From Deltaproteobacteria bacterium (GTDB taxonomy: Bacteria; Desulfobacterota_B; Binatia; UBA9968), in contig JACPSF010000230.1 of the NCBI GenBank assembly GCA_016193385.1, forward strand, positions 1 through 14,733: a stretch of 14,733 nt of DNA. Reading direction: 5' to 3'. The notes below the pieces were generated by a model. It saw nothing but the letters and a program-made list of their open reading frames with translations, had not been told where the DNA came from and ran no database searches. A program made the position numbers and the translations under genes. The first letter of the stretch is position 1, and the number at the start of each line of letters is the position of its first letter. This document shows positions 1 through 6,589 of the stretch, one piece after another.

Positions 1-230
1 AGTAAGGTCTGGATATGCGGGATCGCATTCCAGGCCGCCAGGCCGCAGCTCCCCGGCCATGTCTTTATGGCCTCTAAAACCGGCTCCGGCTTATCGCCGA
101 AGACCCACCGGTAAAGGTCGATCAGGAGCAAGGCCGGTTTTTTGCCGAAGCCGATCGGCTTCGGCGGCTTCATCGCCACATGGGCCTTGTCCTGCGCGGT
201 AAGAAAACGATCCCAAACTCGCTCAGCCAT
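1..230 (-). CDS. Isochorismatase-like cysteine hydrolase, N-terminal part (runs off left edge)
   Basis: The minus strand reads openly from an ATG at 230 to the left edge (76 codons, 3' end missing). The start is supported by a strong AAAGGAGG ribosome binding site seven bases upstream. The protein begins MAERVWDRFL and has the core strand PALLLIDLYRWVFGD at about residues 32-46. This is the first strand of the isochorismatase / N-carbamoylsarcosine amidohydrolase fold, where the Asp of LLID (residue 38) is normally the catalytic acid. The Lys and Cys of the expected Asp-Lys-Cys triad would lie beyond the edge and cannot be checked. It follows the MBL hydrolase gene on the same strand after about 130 bases, so co-transcription is possible. 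The family hydrolyses small amides or vinyl ethers; the substrate cannot be predicted. Confidence 0.8.
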   Translation of the reverse strand, partial: MAERVWDRFLTAQDKAHVAMKPPKPIGFGKKPALLLIDLYRWVFGDKPEPVLEAIKTWPGSCGLAAWNAIPHIQTL

Positions 231-361
231 GGGAAACCTCCTTTACAATGCCGTAGAGAAGCGCGGAATTTCTCGCGCCGGTGACCCGAATATCTAACAT
301 CGCCGCCTTATGACCGTCAAGACGGTTTTGCACGAGACGGGATTACGCCGCATGCCGATCT

Positions 362-1243
362 TCACGGCGCGAAGCGGATTACTTGGATGTCTTCCCCGAT
401 CTCGATGCGCATCAAATCTTCGCCGACCTCAAGTGCTCGGGAATACGTTTTCCTCGCTGCGGGGATGAGCTCCGCAGCCGCAAACTCACCAAAGAGCAAG
501 ATGTGCGTGAAAACAGCCAATTTGGGCGTGACACGAGCAAAGACCTCCCCCGCTTGTTCTGGTGTCGTGTGATTATTAGTAATTCTTCGCAACTGCTCCG
601 AACTCTGCAGCAGCTCGGCAGGGGCTCCGGTGACTTCGTGGACGATGAGATCTGTGCCGTGGGAGTGGCGGATAAGGTTCTCGTTGAAGGTCGTGTCGCC
701 CGAGATCACGGCTGAGCGACCGCCAAAGTCGAATCGAAAGCCGAGGGCCGGCAAGTCTTCAGAGCCATGGTAAACTTCGAAAGCCGTAATCTTCAATGAG
801 TCGTTCTCGTAAATTACGCCCTCGCCAATGTCCTGAACTTCGGTGGCGACCCCTTCGGGAGAGTAAATGCGGCTTCGCACCCGAATGTCGACCTCATAAG
901 CTTTTGCCAGATGGCTCATCATATCGCGCGTTCCCACAGGTCCCCAAACCCGCAGCGGGACCTGCCGCATGCCCCAGGGGCGGCGAATCCAGCCGGTGAG
1001 CCAAAGATCGGGAATGCCTACCACATGGTCGGAATGGTGATGCGTGAGCAGCAGGGCGGTGATTTGGGAAAACGGAATATCCAGTTGATGCAGGCGCTGC
1101 AGCGCGCCCCGCCCCGCGTCGACAAGGAATTTTTCCTCCCCGGCTTCAACGAGCGTGCTGGGTCCGAACCGATGCATCACGGGAGGCGGAGCCCCCGTGC
1201 CAAGGAGAGTCACTCTAAACAGCTCTCGAGAGTCTTTTGCCAT
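362..1243 (-). CDS. MBL-fold metallohydrolase, ribonuclease Z-like
   Basis: A 293-residue protein starting MAKDSRELFRVTLLGTGAPP. The frame stays open up to 1357, but the ATG at 1243 is preferred because GGAGGAGACG lies just before it and the conserved first strand (VTLLGTGAP) begins about ten residues later. The metal-binding HxHxDH motif is THHHSDH at residues 67-73. Further ligand candidates are the Asp of SGDTTF and His in VHEVT and FTHI, giving a complete two-zinc site. The arrangement matches the RNase Z/ElaC-AtsA branch, cytoplasmic enzymes cutting phosphodiesters or sulfate and other esters. True tRNase Z function is doubtful because orphan members of this branch are common beside small-molecule hydrolase genes. 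No signal peptide is visible. It is divergent from the epimerase gene across a 134-base spacer, and the cysteine hydrolase follows on the same strand. Confidence 0.85.
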   Translation of the reverse strand: MAKDSRELFRVTLLGTGAPPPVMHRFGPSTLVEAGEEKFLVDAGRGALQRLHQLDIPFSQITALLLTHHHSDHVVGIPDLWLTGWIRRPWGMRQVPLRVWGPVGTRDMMSHLAKAYEVDIRVRSRIYSPEGVATEVQDIGEGVIYENDSLKITAFEVYHGSEDLPALGFRFDFGGRSAVISGDTTFNENLIRHSHGTDLIVHEVTGAPAELLQSSEQLRRITNNHTTPEQAGEVFARVTPKLAVFTHILLFGEFAAAELIPAARKTYSRALEVGEDLMRIEIGEDIQVIRFAP

Positions 1244-1377
1244 CGTCTCCTCCAGCGCAAGGCTCCGACCAACGTAACTGACCGCGCGCGGCAGGTCAAA
1301 GACATTTTTTTCGTTTCCTCGATCATGTTTTCTGTGTAAGCTACCGCCCAATCCCAACAGAACGGAGTAACAGCGCC

Positions 1378-2154
1378 ATGAAGATTCTTATAACGGGGGC
1401 AGGACTGGTCGGTTGCCACGCGGCGCGCGAGTTGACGTCGCAGGGCCACCGCGTGTGGCTCTTTGACGCAAGTCCGAATCAGGCTTACGTCGAGGCGATC
1501 GCCGGAAAAAAGGGAGTCCGGATGATCCGAGGAGATTTGCGCGACCTCCCGACCGTCATCCGGGCGCTCAGAGACGTCAGGCCCGCGGTCACCGTGCACA
1601 CCGCGGGATTCATCGGCGGGGAAGTGGCCAACCCTCCTTATCGCGGCGTCCAGACCAATATCGTCGGCTCGGCCAACGTCTTCGAGGCCTGCCAGATCGC
1701 CGGCGTGAAGCGCGTGGTGCACGTGAGCACCTTTGGAGTTTACGACTGGGAAAACATCCGGCGCGGCCCGGTAAAGGAAGACTTCCCCCTTGGAGGGCAT
1801 ACCTTTTACCATGCCACAAAGATTGCCAACGAGCTTTTGCTCGATGCCTATAGGCGATTCTACGACTTCGAGGGGGTCGTGATCCGTCCGGCCAGCGTCT
1901 ACGGCCCGGGCCACTACCGGGGCGGCTCGACGGGCGGGATGAATATAAACGAACTGGTGCGGGCTTGTTTGGGAAACGGAGCAATCGCGATTGATGAAAA
2001 GCGCATCGGGAAAAACGATTTCGCTTATGCCAAGGATGTCGGCCGAGGAATAGCCCTTGCGTGGGAAAAACTTTCAACATCGGCGCCGGCGAGGTGTACG
2101 GCCCGGAGGACTTCCGCCGTGTCATCGCCCGCCTGTGCCCGGACCGAGAGATAA
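1378..2154 (+). pseudogene. NAD-dependent epimerase/dehydratase, N-terminal part of a frameshifted gene
   Basis: Starts at ATG 1378, with GGAG about 11 bases upstream. It is an extended short-chain dehydrogenase: the glycine-rich NAD loop is GAGLVG at residues 7-12, the substrate-side motif is VHVSTFGVYDW around 114-124, and the catalytic YxxxK is YHATK (Tyr144, Lys148). VIRPASVYGPG follows, as in sugar-nucleotide epimerases and dehydratases. Homology runs through DVGRGIALAWEK, near 2070; after that the frame gives an Arg/Ser/Ala-rich tail that resembles nothing and is read from the wrong frame. The continuation (FNIGAGEVYG) is in the -1 frame. Adding one A to the AAAAA run at 2066-2070 restores ALAWEKTFNIGAG and a protein of about 313 residues, the normal family length. 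This is either a sequencing/assembly error or a recent null mutation. Product and pathway are unassigned. Confidence 0.8.
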
Positions 2155-2315
2155 GACTGGTCAGGGCCGAGGCCGGCGATAGAGAAGGTTTCGAGCGTGT
2201 CCGCCTCGACTTAAGCCAGGCGAAAAGGATTTTGGGTTACACGCCCCAGTATCCCCTCGCCAAAGGGCTGAAGGACTACATCGAGCGCTCGCGGGAGCTG
2301 GGGTTCTGGAGTTGA
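2061..2315 (+). pseudogene. NAD-dependent epimerase/dehydratase, C-terminal part (after frameshift)
   Basis: The frame continuing the epimerase from about 2067 reads KTFNIGAGEVYGPEDFRRVI and ends at a TGA at 2313-2315. The FNIGxGE motif and the closing segment (LDLSQAKRILGYTPQYPLAKGLKDYIE) are typical of the C-terminal substrate-binding lobe of extended SDR epimerases, where GY.P.....GL...I......GF is the usual end. It is not a separate gene: the only available start is a GTG at 2061 with no ribosome binding site, inside the upstream coding sequence. See the N-terminal entry for the likely one-base repair. The 3' end is convergent with the minus-strand PLD/EVE gene, whose open frame continues antisense into this region. 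Confidence 0.78.
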
Positions 2316-2742
2316 GGGGTTCGGAAAAACTATATCTGTAGAATCGAATCATGCCAGCGATGATCGGGCGGCTCTGCGTATCCTGGCGTGACAGCTTACG
2401 CGAGGGCAGGGCTCGTTTTATTAGCTGAAGCGTTGCCTCGTCTTTAATCCGATGCAACGTATCTTGTGGATAGCATAGCGAGTAGCGCTGCCTTTTCGAA
2501 AGAAGTTTTTGACCAATCCTGAACCACTTGACAGGAATCCGATTCGCAAAGATGTCTGGGGTCGAATTAGCCAAATGCTTTGGTGGACCTGTTATGATTC
2601 CAATATCGAGAATGCTCGATTTTCCGTATGCGACCACTAGGTTTCTCGGTCTCATTAGGTTAAAGAAAGTCCAGATTTGCTCGGCTACATACATAGGTTT
2701 CGCCACCTTCTCCTCCGTGCGTGTACAGCTATCTGCGCCCAA
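2161..2742 (-). pseudogene. EVE-like (PUA-fold) domain, C-terminal half of a frameshifted PLD-EVE gene
   Basis: Recognisable from about 2720 down to about 2400: aromatic YVAEQIWTFFNLM, then NLVVAYGKSSILDIGIITG, then FANRIPVKWF. The order (W.FF..M, LVVA.G, IG.ITG, RxPVKW) matches the EVE-like/McrB-N type PUA fold, which in known restriction systems reads modified bases. The preceding frame ends with VIPIGWENLG, the usual first strand of the same domain, so the two frames belong to one protein broken between about 2720 and 2745. The frame relation fits loss of one base. There is no credible start codon of its own. The open frame continues to a TAG at 2161, antisense to the epimerase 3' end; the last 50 residues or so look non-homologous, so the true C-terminus was probably near 2320-2400. 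Confidence 0.6.
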
Positions 2743-3590
2743 GTCAGACGCGACGGATTACCAAGATTCTCCCAGCCGATAGGAATGACTCCCTCGTTGG
2801 TTGTTTCATTAGTCTGCCGTTGCCACTCTCTCCATTGCCTAGCGTTCCTGTCCGGAGAAATTTTCCATACAACGTTGTCAGGCGGCAGTCGGGACAGTTC
2901 CTCAATGTCCTCCATATCTTGATCAACATCCGGTTCGTTTGTATCGGGGAAGCTTCCCGGTTCTCCGAGGTCGCCAGTAGGTTTCAAGCTTGCTCTAACC
3001 TTCGTGCGTCTAAAAATCGATGCTCCTTCGAAGTCTCTAGTGTATTCCTTCCATCTGTTCCGGTTTAGCTTGCTGCTCACTGGGCGGGTCCCGATTTTAG
3101 AGAAGAGTCTCAAGAGATCGCGGAAAATCCTGTCAGACGGACTCTGACCAGAAATGGCGATATTTGCTTCCAGATTCCCCCGCGTTCCTCCACCGGTTAG
3201 ATTCGACGACCCAACGAGAGCGGTGTACGAGAGGGGTTTGGTAAACAGGAATATCTTTGGATGGAATGAACTCCGTGACGAGTATCGAAGTTTAAGGCTA
3301 CCAGGAAAATCTCGACTGATGCTAAGAAGCTCTTTCACTGCCTCTGGCCGCGTGATGTATTGGTTTGAGAGTCCTACTACGAAGACACAAGAGCATCCGC
3401 GATTTCCTAGGAACTTGCGAAGAGGTTCACGAATCCCCTCGATCCCACCCTTTCTGAGATACGCAACGGCTATTCTTAGCGACTGGCTTTGAGCGCACTG
3501 CTCTTTGAAGAAACTCAAGAAGTCTCGTGCTCGAATTAGTTCGCACTTCACTTTAGTCCCATGCTCAACTCGTTTGAATTCGGGGGACAT
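2685..3590 (-). CDS. Phospholipase D-like nuclease domain protein (N-terminal half of PLD-EVE gene, frameshifted)
   Basis: ATG at 3590. A PLD-superfamily catalytic half-site is clear: FHPKIFLF (His110, Lys112) and GSSNLTGGG (Ser128/Asn130), spaced as in single-HKD nucleases such as NgoFVII/BfiI-type restriction enzymes. A charged linker (EPDVDQDMEDIEELS) follows at about residues 220-240. VIPIGWENLG then begins an EVE-like domain, but the frame runs off into HARRRRWRNLCM and stops; the rest of that domain is in another frame (2161-2742). The intact gene would encode a nuclease fused to a modified-base reader, suggesting modification-dependent restriction; this is inference from domain order. 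The start has no ribosome binding site: six bases upstream begins a group II intron on the opposite strand, which must have separated the gene from its native promoter and leader. Confidence 0.7.
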   Translation of the reverse strand: MSPEFKRVEHGTKVKCELIRARDFLSFFKEQCAQSQSLRIAVAYLRKGGIEGIREPLRKFLGNRGCSCVFVVGLSNQYITRPEAVKELLSISRDFPGSLKLRYSSRSSFHPKIFLFTKPLSYTALVGSSNLTGGGTRGNLEANIAISGQSPSDRIFRDLLRLFSKIGTRPVSSKLNRNRWKEYTRDFEGASIFRRTKVRASLKPTGDLGEPGSFPDTNEPDVDQDMEDIEELSRLPPDNVVWKISPDRNARQWREWQRQTNETTNEGVIPIGWENLGNPSRLTWAQIAVHARRRRWRNLCM

Positions 3591-4116
3591 AATACTGCGC
3601 GCCCAGAGAAGCTATCGTTCACTAGCAGGTGAAAGTCCTGCCGTGGTAACCGCCAGGGGGCCACGTAGCTAGCCTCCGATGTCAGGCGAAATTCTGGCAT
3701 CGAAGCGAGGTAACAAAGTCCGAAGAGGACGAGCAACCCTTAAGCCCGCAACATAAAGTGAATCCTGCCGCCTCGTAAGTCCCCCCACGGAAGTGGGAGC
3801 AAGGAGGAGCCGAGCCGAGAGTATTACGGTGAAGGCCATGGAAGGCGCGAAGGACCTGGAGCGGCGCCGAAGAACCTCCCGGGGTATGGGGAACGGGATT
3901 AAGGGAAAGTGAGCGACGGAACTGGGGAGGCCCTCGCTCGGTGTTATCCATAGGGGGTAACAGACTCTGGATATAAGGTTGGCGCCGAAGTTCTGGGGTA
4001 CCGAGCAGGGAGTCGGAGGGGGTTACAGTACCGTTGATCTTCAGGACAACAGAACCTGAGGGGAGGGAAGGACCCCTGCTTTCACTAAGCGTTCGTGAGG
4101 GGGTAAGCGCGAGGGC

Positions 4117-5403
4117 ATGTCCGTAAGGACCAACCACCCCACAGATAAAGTGCGAGAACTCCAGCGGGCGCTTTACCGGGCGGCCAAGAGGGCAGCAGGC
4201 AGACGCTTTCATGCTCTGTATGACCGCATCATGAGGGAGGATGTCCTATGGGAAGCGTTTAGGCGGGTCAGAGCCAATTGGGGGGCAGCGGGGGTGGACA
4301 AGGAGAGCTTGGAGGTCATTGAGGAGGAAGGGGCGGAGAAGTTTCTCGCTGATATTCGCCAGCGGCTGATGACGAAGAGGTACCGGCCCTGTCCGGTCAG
4401 GCGGGTATATATTCCGAAGTCCGACGGTAAGAAGAGGCCGCTGGGGATACCGACCGTGAGAGACCGCGTGGTGCAGATGGCTGCGAAGCTTGTGGTGGAG
4501 CCGATCTTTGAAGCCGATTTTATAGATTGCAGTTACGGATTTCGGCCGCGGCGGTCGGCGCATCAGGCATTGCAGGCGATCGCGGAAAAGATCAATGGAG
4601 GGCGCTGGTGGGTGGTGGATGCGGACATTCGAGCTTTCTTTGACAGCATCGATCACGGACGGCTTTTGCAGTTCGTGCAGCGCCGGATCAGTGATCGGCG
4701 GGTAGTGAAGTTGGTGCGCCAGTGGTTGAGGGCAGGAGTGATGGAGGAAGGAACGGTACGGACCAGCATCTTAGGGACTCCCCAAGGAGGGGTAATCAGT
4801 CCGCTACTGGCTAATGTGTATCTCCATGAGCTGGATGGGATGTGGCGGGAGGGGTGCAAGGGATTAGGGCAGGTGGTGCGATACGCGGATGATCTAGTCA
4901 TCGTGTGTCGAAGTGAAGGAGAGGCCAACGAGAGTCATCGCAGGCTGAGGCGGATTCTTAAACAACTGGGACTAGAGGTCAATGTGGAGAAGACCCGCAT
5001 GGTAGATGTCCGCAGGGAGGGATTTGACTTTCTGGGATTCCATCATCGGGGAGTGGCGTCGTGGCGAAGCGGGAGAATAAGGATTCAGCGGTGGCCGTCG
5101 GTGAAGGCAATGAAGGTGATGCGATCTAAGGTGAGAGTAGCAACTAATCGACGCATGACCTGGCAATCGGTGGAGGGGGTCATTACCTTTCTTAATCCCA
5201 TCCTTAGAGGTTGGTGGCAGTACTTTCGTTGGGGCAGTTCTGCACGTAAGGCAACCCAGCTTCGCTACTATATTCATCAACGTCTGGCCTTGTTTGACTC
5301 GTATAAACGTCATCGAGTGGGCCGCAGGTGGCGGGTCCACAACCAGGTCTGGTTTAACCGACTCGGCGTTTATCCTCTCACAGGTGCGGGAAGCTATGCA
5401 TGA
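4117..5403 (+). CDS. ltrA: Group II intron reverse transcriptase/maturase
   Basis: A 428-residue intron-encoded protein, the length usual for class C introns. Order of domains: RT0-RT2 with [12 protein letters not shown] (109-120) and [14 protein letters not shown] (139-152); palm Asp in [12 protein letters not shown] (Asp168, Asp170); [16 protein letters not shown] (221-236); catalytic YADD at 256-259; then the DFLGF strand at 304-308. Maturase domain X follows ([14 protein letters not shown] at about 350-365, then [11 protein letters not shown]). There is no C-terminal HNH endonuclease domain, as expected for class C. It binds and helps splice its own intron RNA and copies it into DNA during retrohoming. 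The start is the ATG within domain IV; the ribosome binding site is weak (GCGAGGGC). No frameshift or missing catalytic residue was found. It could also act in trans on the RT-less intron at 6632. Confidence 0.95.
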   Translation: MSVRTNHPTDKVRELQRALYRAAKRAAGRRFHALYDRIMREDVLWEAFRRVRANWGAAGVDKESLEVIEEEGAEKFLADIRQRLMTKRYRPCPVRRVYIPKSDGKKRPLGIPTVRDRVVQMAAKLVVEPIFEADFIDCSYGFRPRRSAHQALQAIAEKINGGRWWVVDADIRAFFDSIDHGRLLQFVQRRISDRRVVKLVRQWLRAGVMEEGTVRTSILGTPQGGVISPLLANVYLHELDGMWREGCKGLGQVVRYADDLVIVCRSEGEANESHRRLRRILKQLGLEVNVEKTRMVDVRREGFDFLGFHHRGVASWRSGRIRIQRWPSVKAMKVMRSKVRVATNRRMTWQSVEGVITFLNPILRGWWQYFRWGSSARKATQLRYYIHQRLALFDSYKRHRVGRRWRVHNQVWFNRLGVYPLTGAGSYA

Positions 5404-5443
5404 AAGTCCATGTCCCTCGTATGCTGACGGTGAAAGTGATCGG

Positions 5444-5477
5444 AAAGCCGTGTGATCGAAAAGGTCATGCACGGATT
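5444..5477 (+). ncRNA. Group II intron domain V (intron 1)
   Basis: A 34-base hairpin with AAAGCCGTG in the lower stem pairing with CACGGATT, a central bulge, and a distal stem TGATC/GGTCA closed by a GAAA-type loop. This is the catalytic heart of a group II ribozyme (the AGC-like triad is the AGCC at the stem base). It lies 40 bases after the RT stop codon, as expected, and appears intact. Confidence 0.85.
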
Positions 5478-5600
5478 GATGAGGAGGGGCTGGAGACTGA
5501 GTCACGGTGTGGCTAGTGAGGCACTGTCAGACGAAAGGGACAGTCAACGGATAGGCCATGCCTACGGACCACAGCGCCAGTCCTTCACTCTACTTTTCGA

Positions 5601-5658
5601 TGCTAACTTTCTGCTTCAGACCGATCGCTAAGAGCGCCGGCTGAGCGTGGCGTTAGGC
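5601..5658 (+). other. attC-like integron recombination site
   Basis: The right core is GTTAGGC at 5652-5658, an exact match to GTTRRRY. The left partner is TGCTAAC at 5601-5607, which keeps the required AAC but departs from RYYYAAC at its first two bases. Between them GCTTCAGACCG (5613-5623) pairs with CGGCTGAGC (5639-5647), leaving two unpaired bases (T and A) on the left arm only. Such extrahelical bases on the left arm are what set attC strand choice. The tip holds a small hairpin, CGCT-AAG-AGCG. Total length is 58 bases, in the attC size range. A short ORF begins on the base after the right core, as in gene cassettes. No integrase, attI or second attC is visible, so this is a lone site. 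Confidence 0.6.
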
Positions 5659-5766
5659 ATGATGACAACGCGTAGTCTGTGGATCGGGGCTTTGACCATC
5701 GCGGTGTTGGCTCTTGTTGCGGAATTGCTCCCCGTCGTTTTTGGCACTGGTGCGGCGGCAACGTGA
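5659..5766 (+). CDS. Small single-span membrane protein in cassette position
   Basis: A 35-codon ORF starting at tandem ATGs (5659 and 5662) and ending TGA at 5764. The peptide MMTTRSLWIGALTIAV... is almost entirely one hydrophobic helix (residues 7-29) with a single Arg near the N-terminus and one acidic residue (Glu22). It starts directly after the attC right core, which is where integron cassette genes start; the site itself may supply the leader. No ribosome binding site is obvious. I do not recognise the family. Short hydrophobic ORFs are frequent in cassettes, but at this length chance cannot be excluded. Confidence 0.4.
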   Translation: MMTTRSLWIGALTIAVLALVAELLPVVFGTGAAAT

Positions 5767-5862
5767 GATTTAGGGTTCGCCCATGTCACTCTTCGTTTCG
5801 TGGCCCTGCCCTTCGCCTCCGCCGTCCACATCATTCCTGCCCTGCTCTCCGCATTTCTCCTA

Positions 5863-5932
5863 CCGAGCACCGTCAACGTCGCATGGCGGCGTCCCGCCGA
5901 GCACCGGCAACGTCGCGCTTGCGGGCTTCCCG
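5863..5932 (+). repeat. Two tandem repeats of about 34-36 bp upstream of the PIN toxin-antitoxin genes
   Basis: CCGAGCACCGTCAACGTCGC at 5863-5882 recurs as CCGAGCACCGGCAACGTCGC at 5897-5916 (19 of 20 identical). The bases after each copy are also related (ATGGCGGCGTCCCG and GCTTGCGGGCTTCCCG). The second copy overlaps the -35 element of the toxin-antitoxin promoter, so the repeats could be operator sites for the antitoxin. That role is inference from position. Confidence 0.6.
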
Positions 5933-5947
5933 TGAAGGGTGTATAGA
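5919..5947 (+). promoter_or_regulatory. Sigma70-type promoter of the PIN toxin-antitoxin operon (leaderless)
   Basis: TTGCGG at 5919-5924 and TATAGA at 5942-5947 are separated by exactly 17 bases. A start site 7-8 bases after the -10 element would fall at 5954-5955, on the A of the antitoxin ATG. No ribosome binding site lies within 12 bases of that ATG. Both facts point to a leaderless transcript. Confidence 0.55.
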
Positions 5948-5954
5948 TAGGCGT

Positions 5955-6203
5955 ATGCCTCGAATGCAGGTTTACCTCCCCGAAGCCATGTACGAGCAAG
6001 TGAAGGCGCGTGGCCTCCCGGTCTCGGAGCTCCTGCAGAAGGCCGTCCAAGCGGAGCTGCGTCGACAGGATCTACTCGCGGAAACTGATCGGTACCTTGC
6101 CGATCTGATCGCGGAGGTCGGGGCACCTAGCGCCGCCCAGCGCACGCGCGCCGGTGCCGTGGCTCGGCGCCTTTCGCGACGACCCGTTCGTAAGGCGGGG
6201 TGA
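5955..6203 (+). CDS. Antitoxin of a PIN-domain toxin-antitoxin pair
   Basis: An 82-residue protein. The N-terminus MPRMQVYLPEAMYEQVKARG fits the first strand and helix of a ribbon-helix-helix or similar DNA-binding antitoxin fold: short strand MQVYLP, then helix EAMYEQVKARGL, then a second helix from PVSELLQKAVQAEL. The rest is a charged helix and a basic tail (RRLSRRPVRKAG), the part that usually wraps the toxin. The frame is open further upstream, but the ATG at 5955 is chosen because the fold starts there and a promoter ends just before it. The stop overlaps the toxin start (GTGA at 6200-6203), so the two are translationally coupled. Likely autoregulated through the upstream repeats. Confidence 0.75.
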   Translation: MPRMQVYLPEAMYEQVKARGLPVSELLQKAVQAELRRQDLLAETDRYLADLIAEVGAPSAAQRTRAGAVARRLSRRPVRKAG

Positions 6204-6589
6204 CGGACGTGCTCGTCCTCGATTCCGGGGGAGTCTGCAGGCTTGCTGACCGGTCCCGGCAGGCGGCCGCGCTGATCCTTGCGCTGCGGGAGCAGGGTCT
6301 CTGGCCGCCTGTCGTCCCCTCAGTCGTCCTCGTTGAGTGCCTGCAAGGTCATGCTGGTCGCGACGCGCTCGCGAACCGCTTTCTAAAGACGTGCGATGTC
6401 GTGGAGGAGATTCCCGAACCGCTGGCCCGGCGCGCTGCGCTGCTGCGCAGGCAAGCTCGTCGAGGTTCCGCCGTCGACGCACTCGTCGTTGCTTTCGCGG
6501 AGCCCGATGGAACCGCACTCACTTCGGATCTCGACGATCTCGAGGCGCTCGCCGAGCACGCGAACCGCGTGAGCGTGGAGAAGGTCTGA
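6200..6589 (+). CDS. PIN-domain ribonuclease toxin (VapC-like)
   Basis: A 129-residue protein starting with GTG at 6200 inside the antitoxin stop. The four acidic positions of a PIN active site are visible: Asp8 in VLVLDSGG, Glu46 in VLVECLQG, Asp93 in SAVDALVVAFA, and Asp110 in LTSDLDDLEAL. Length and order match VapC-like toxins, magnesium-dependent RNases usually directed at tRNA or rRNA. All key residues are kept, so the toxin should be functional if expressed. The G+C-rich codon use and leaderless promoter differ from the neighbouring genes and suggest acquisition from a high-G+C donor. Confidence 0.85.
   Translation: MTDVLVLDSGGVCRLADRSRQAAALILALREQGLWPPVVPSVVLVECLQGHAGRDALANRFLKTCDVVEEIPEPLARRAALLRRQARRGSAVDALVVAFAEPDGTALTSDLDDLEALAEHANRVSVEKV

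Larger units (their letters stand above)
3597..5596 (+). mobile_element. Group II intron, class C-like, full length with reverse transcriptase
   Basis: The RNA 5' end fits the group II consensus (GTGYG): GCGCGCCCAGAG at 3597. About 520 bases of structured non-coding sequence (domains I-III) then precede the RT gene at 4117-5403. A domain V hairpin follows at 5444-5477 (AAGCCGTGTGATC, GAAA loop, GGTCATGCACGG). Domain VI begins at 5479 (GATGAGGAGGGGCTGG) and can pair with CCAGTCCTTCACTCTAC at 5577-5593, which resembles the 3' end of class C introns. The 3' splice site is uncertain. If domain VI closes on that strand the end is near 5593-5597, immediately before the attC-like site. If the distal 75 bases lie outside the intron, the end is near 5530. 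All expected parts are present and the RT is intact, so it may be active. Confidence 0.85.

Noticed and set aside
1210..1914. A 234-codon minus-strand frame across the divergent promoter region
   Set aside because: It would overlap the start of the MBL gene and the epimerase coding sequence, and shows no family resemblance.
2064..2073. Programmed -1 frameshift in the epimerase
   Set aside because: The site (G GAA AAA C) is not a standard X XXY YYZ slippery heptamer, no stimulatory hairpin is obvious, and epimerases are not known to use recoding.
3682..4212. A 176-codon minus-strand frame upstream of the RT gene
   Set aside because: It is the complement of group II intron domains I-IV; the composition reflects RNA structure, not coding.
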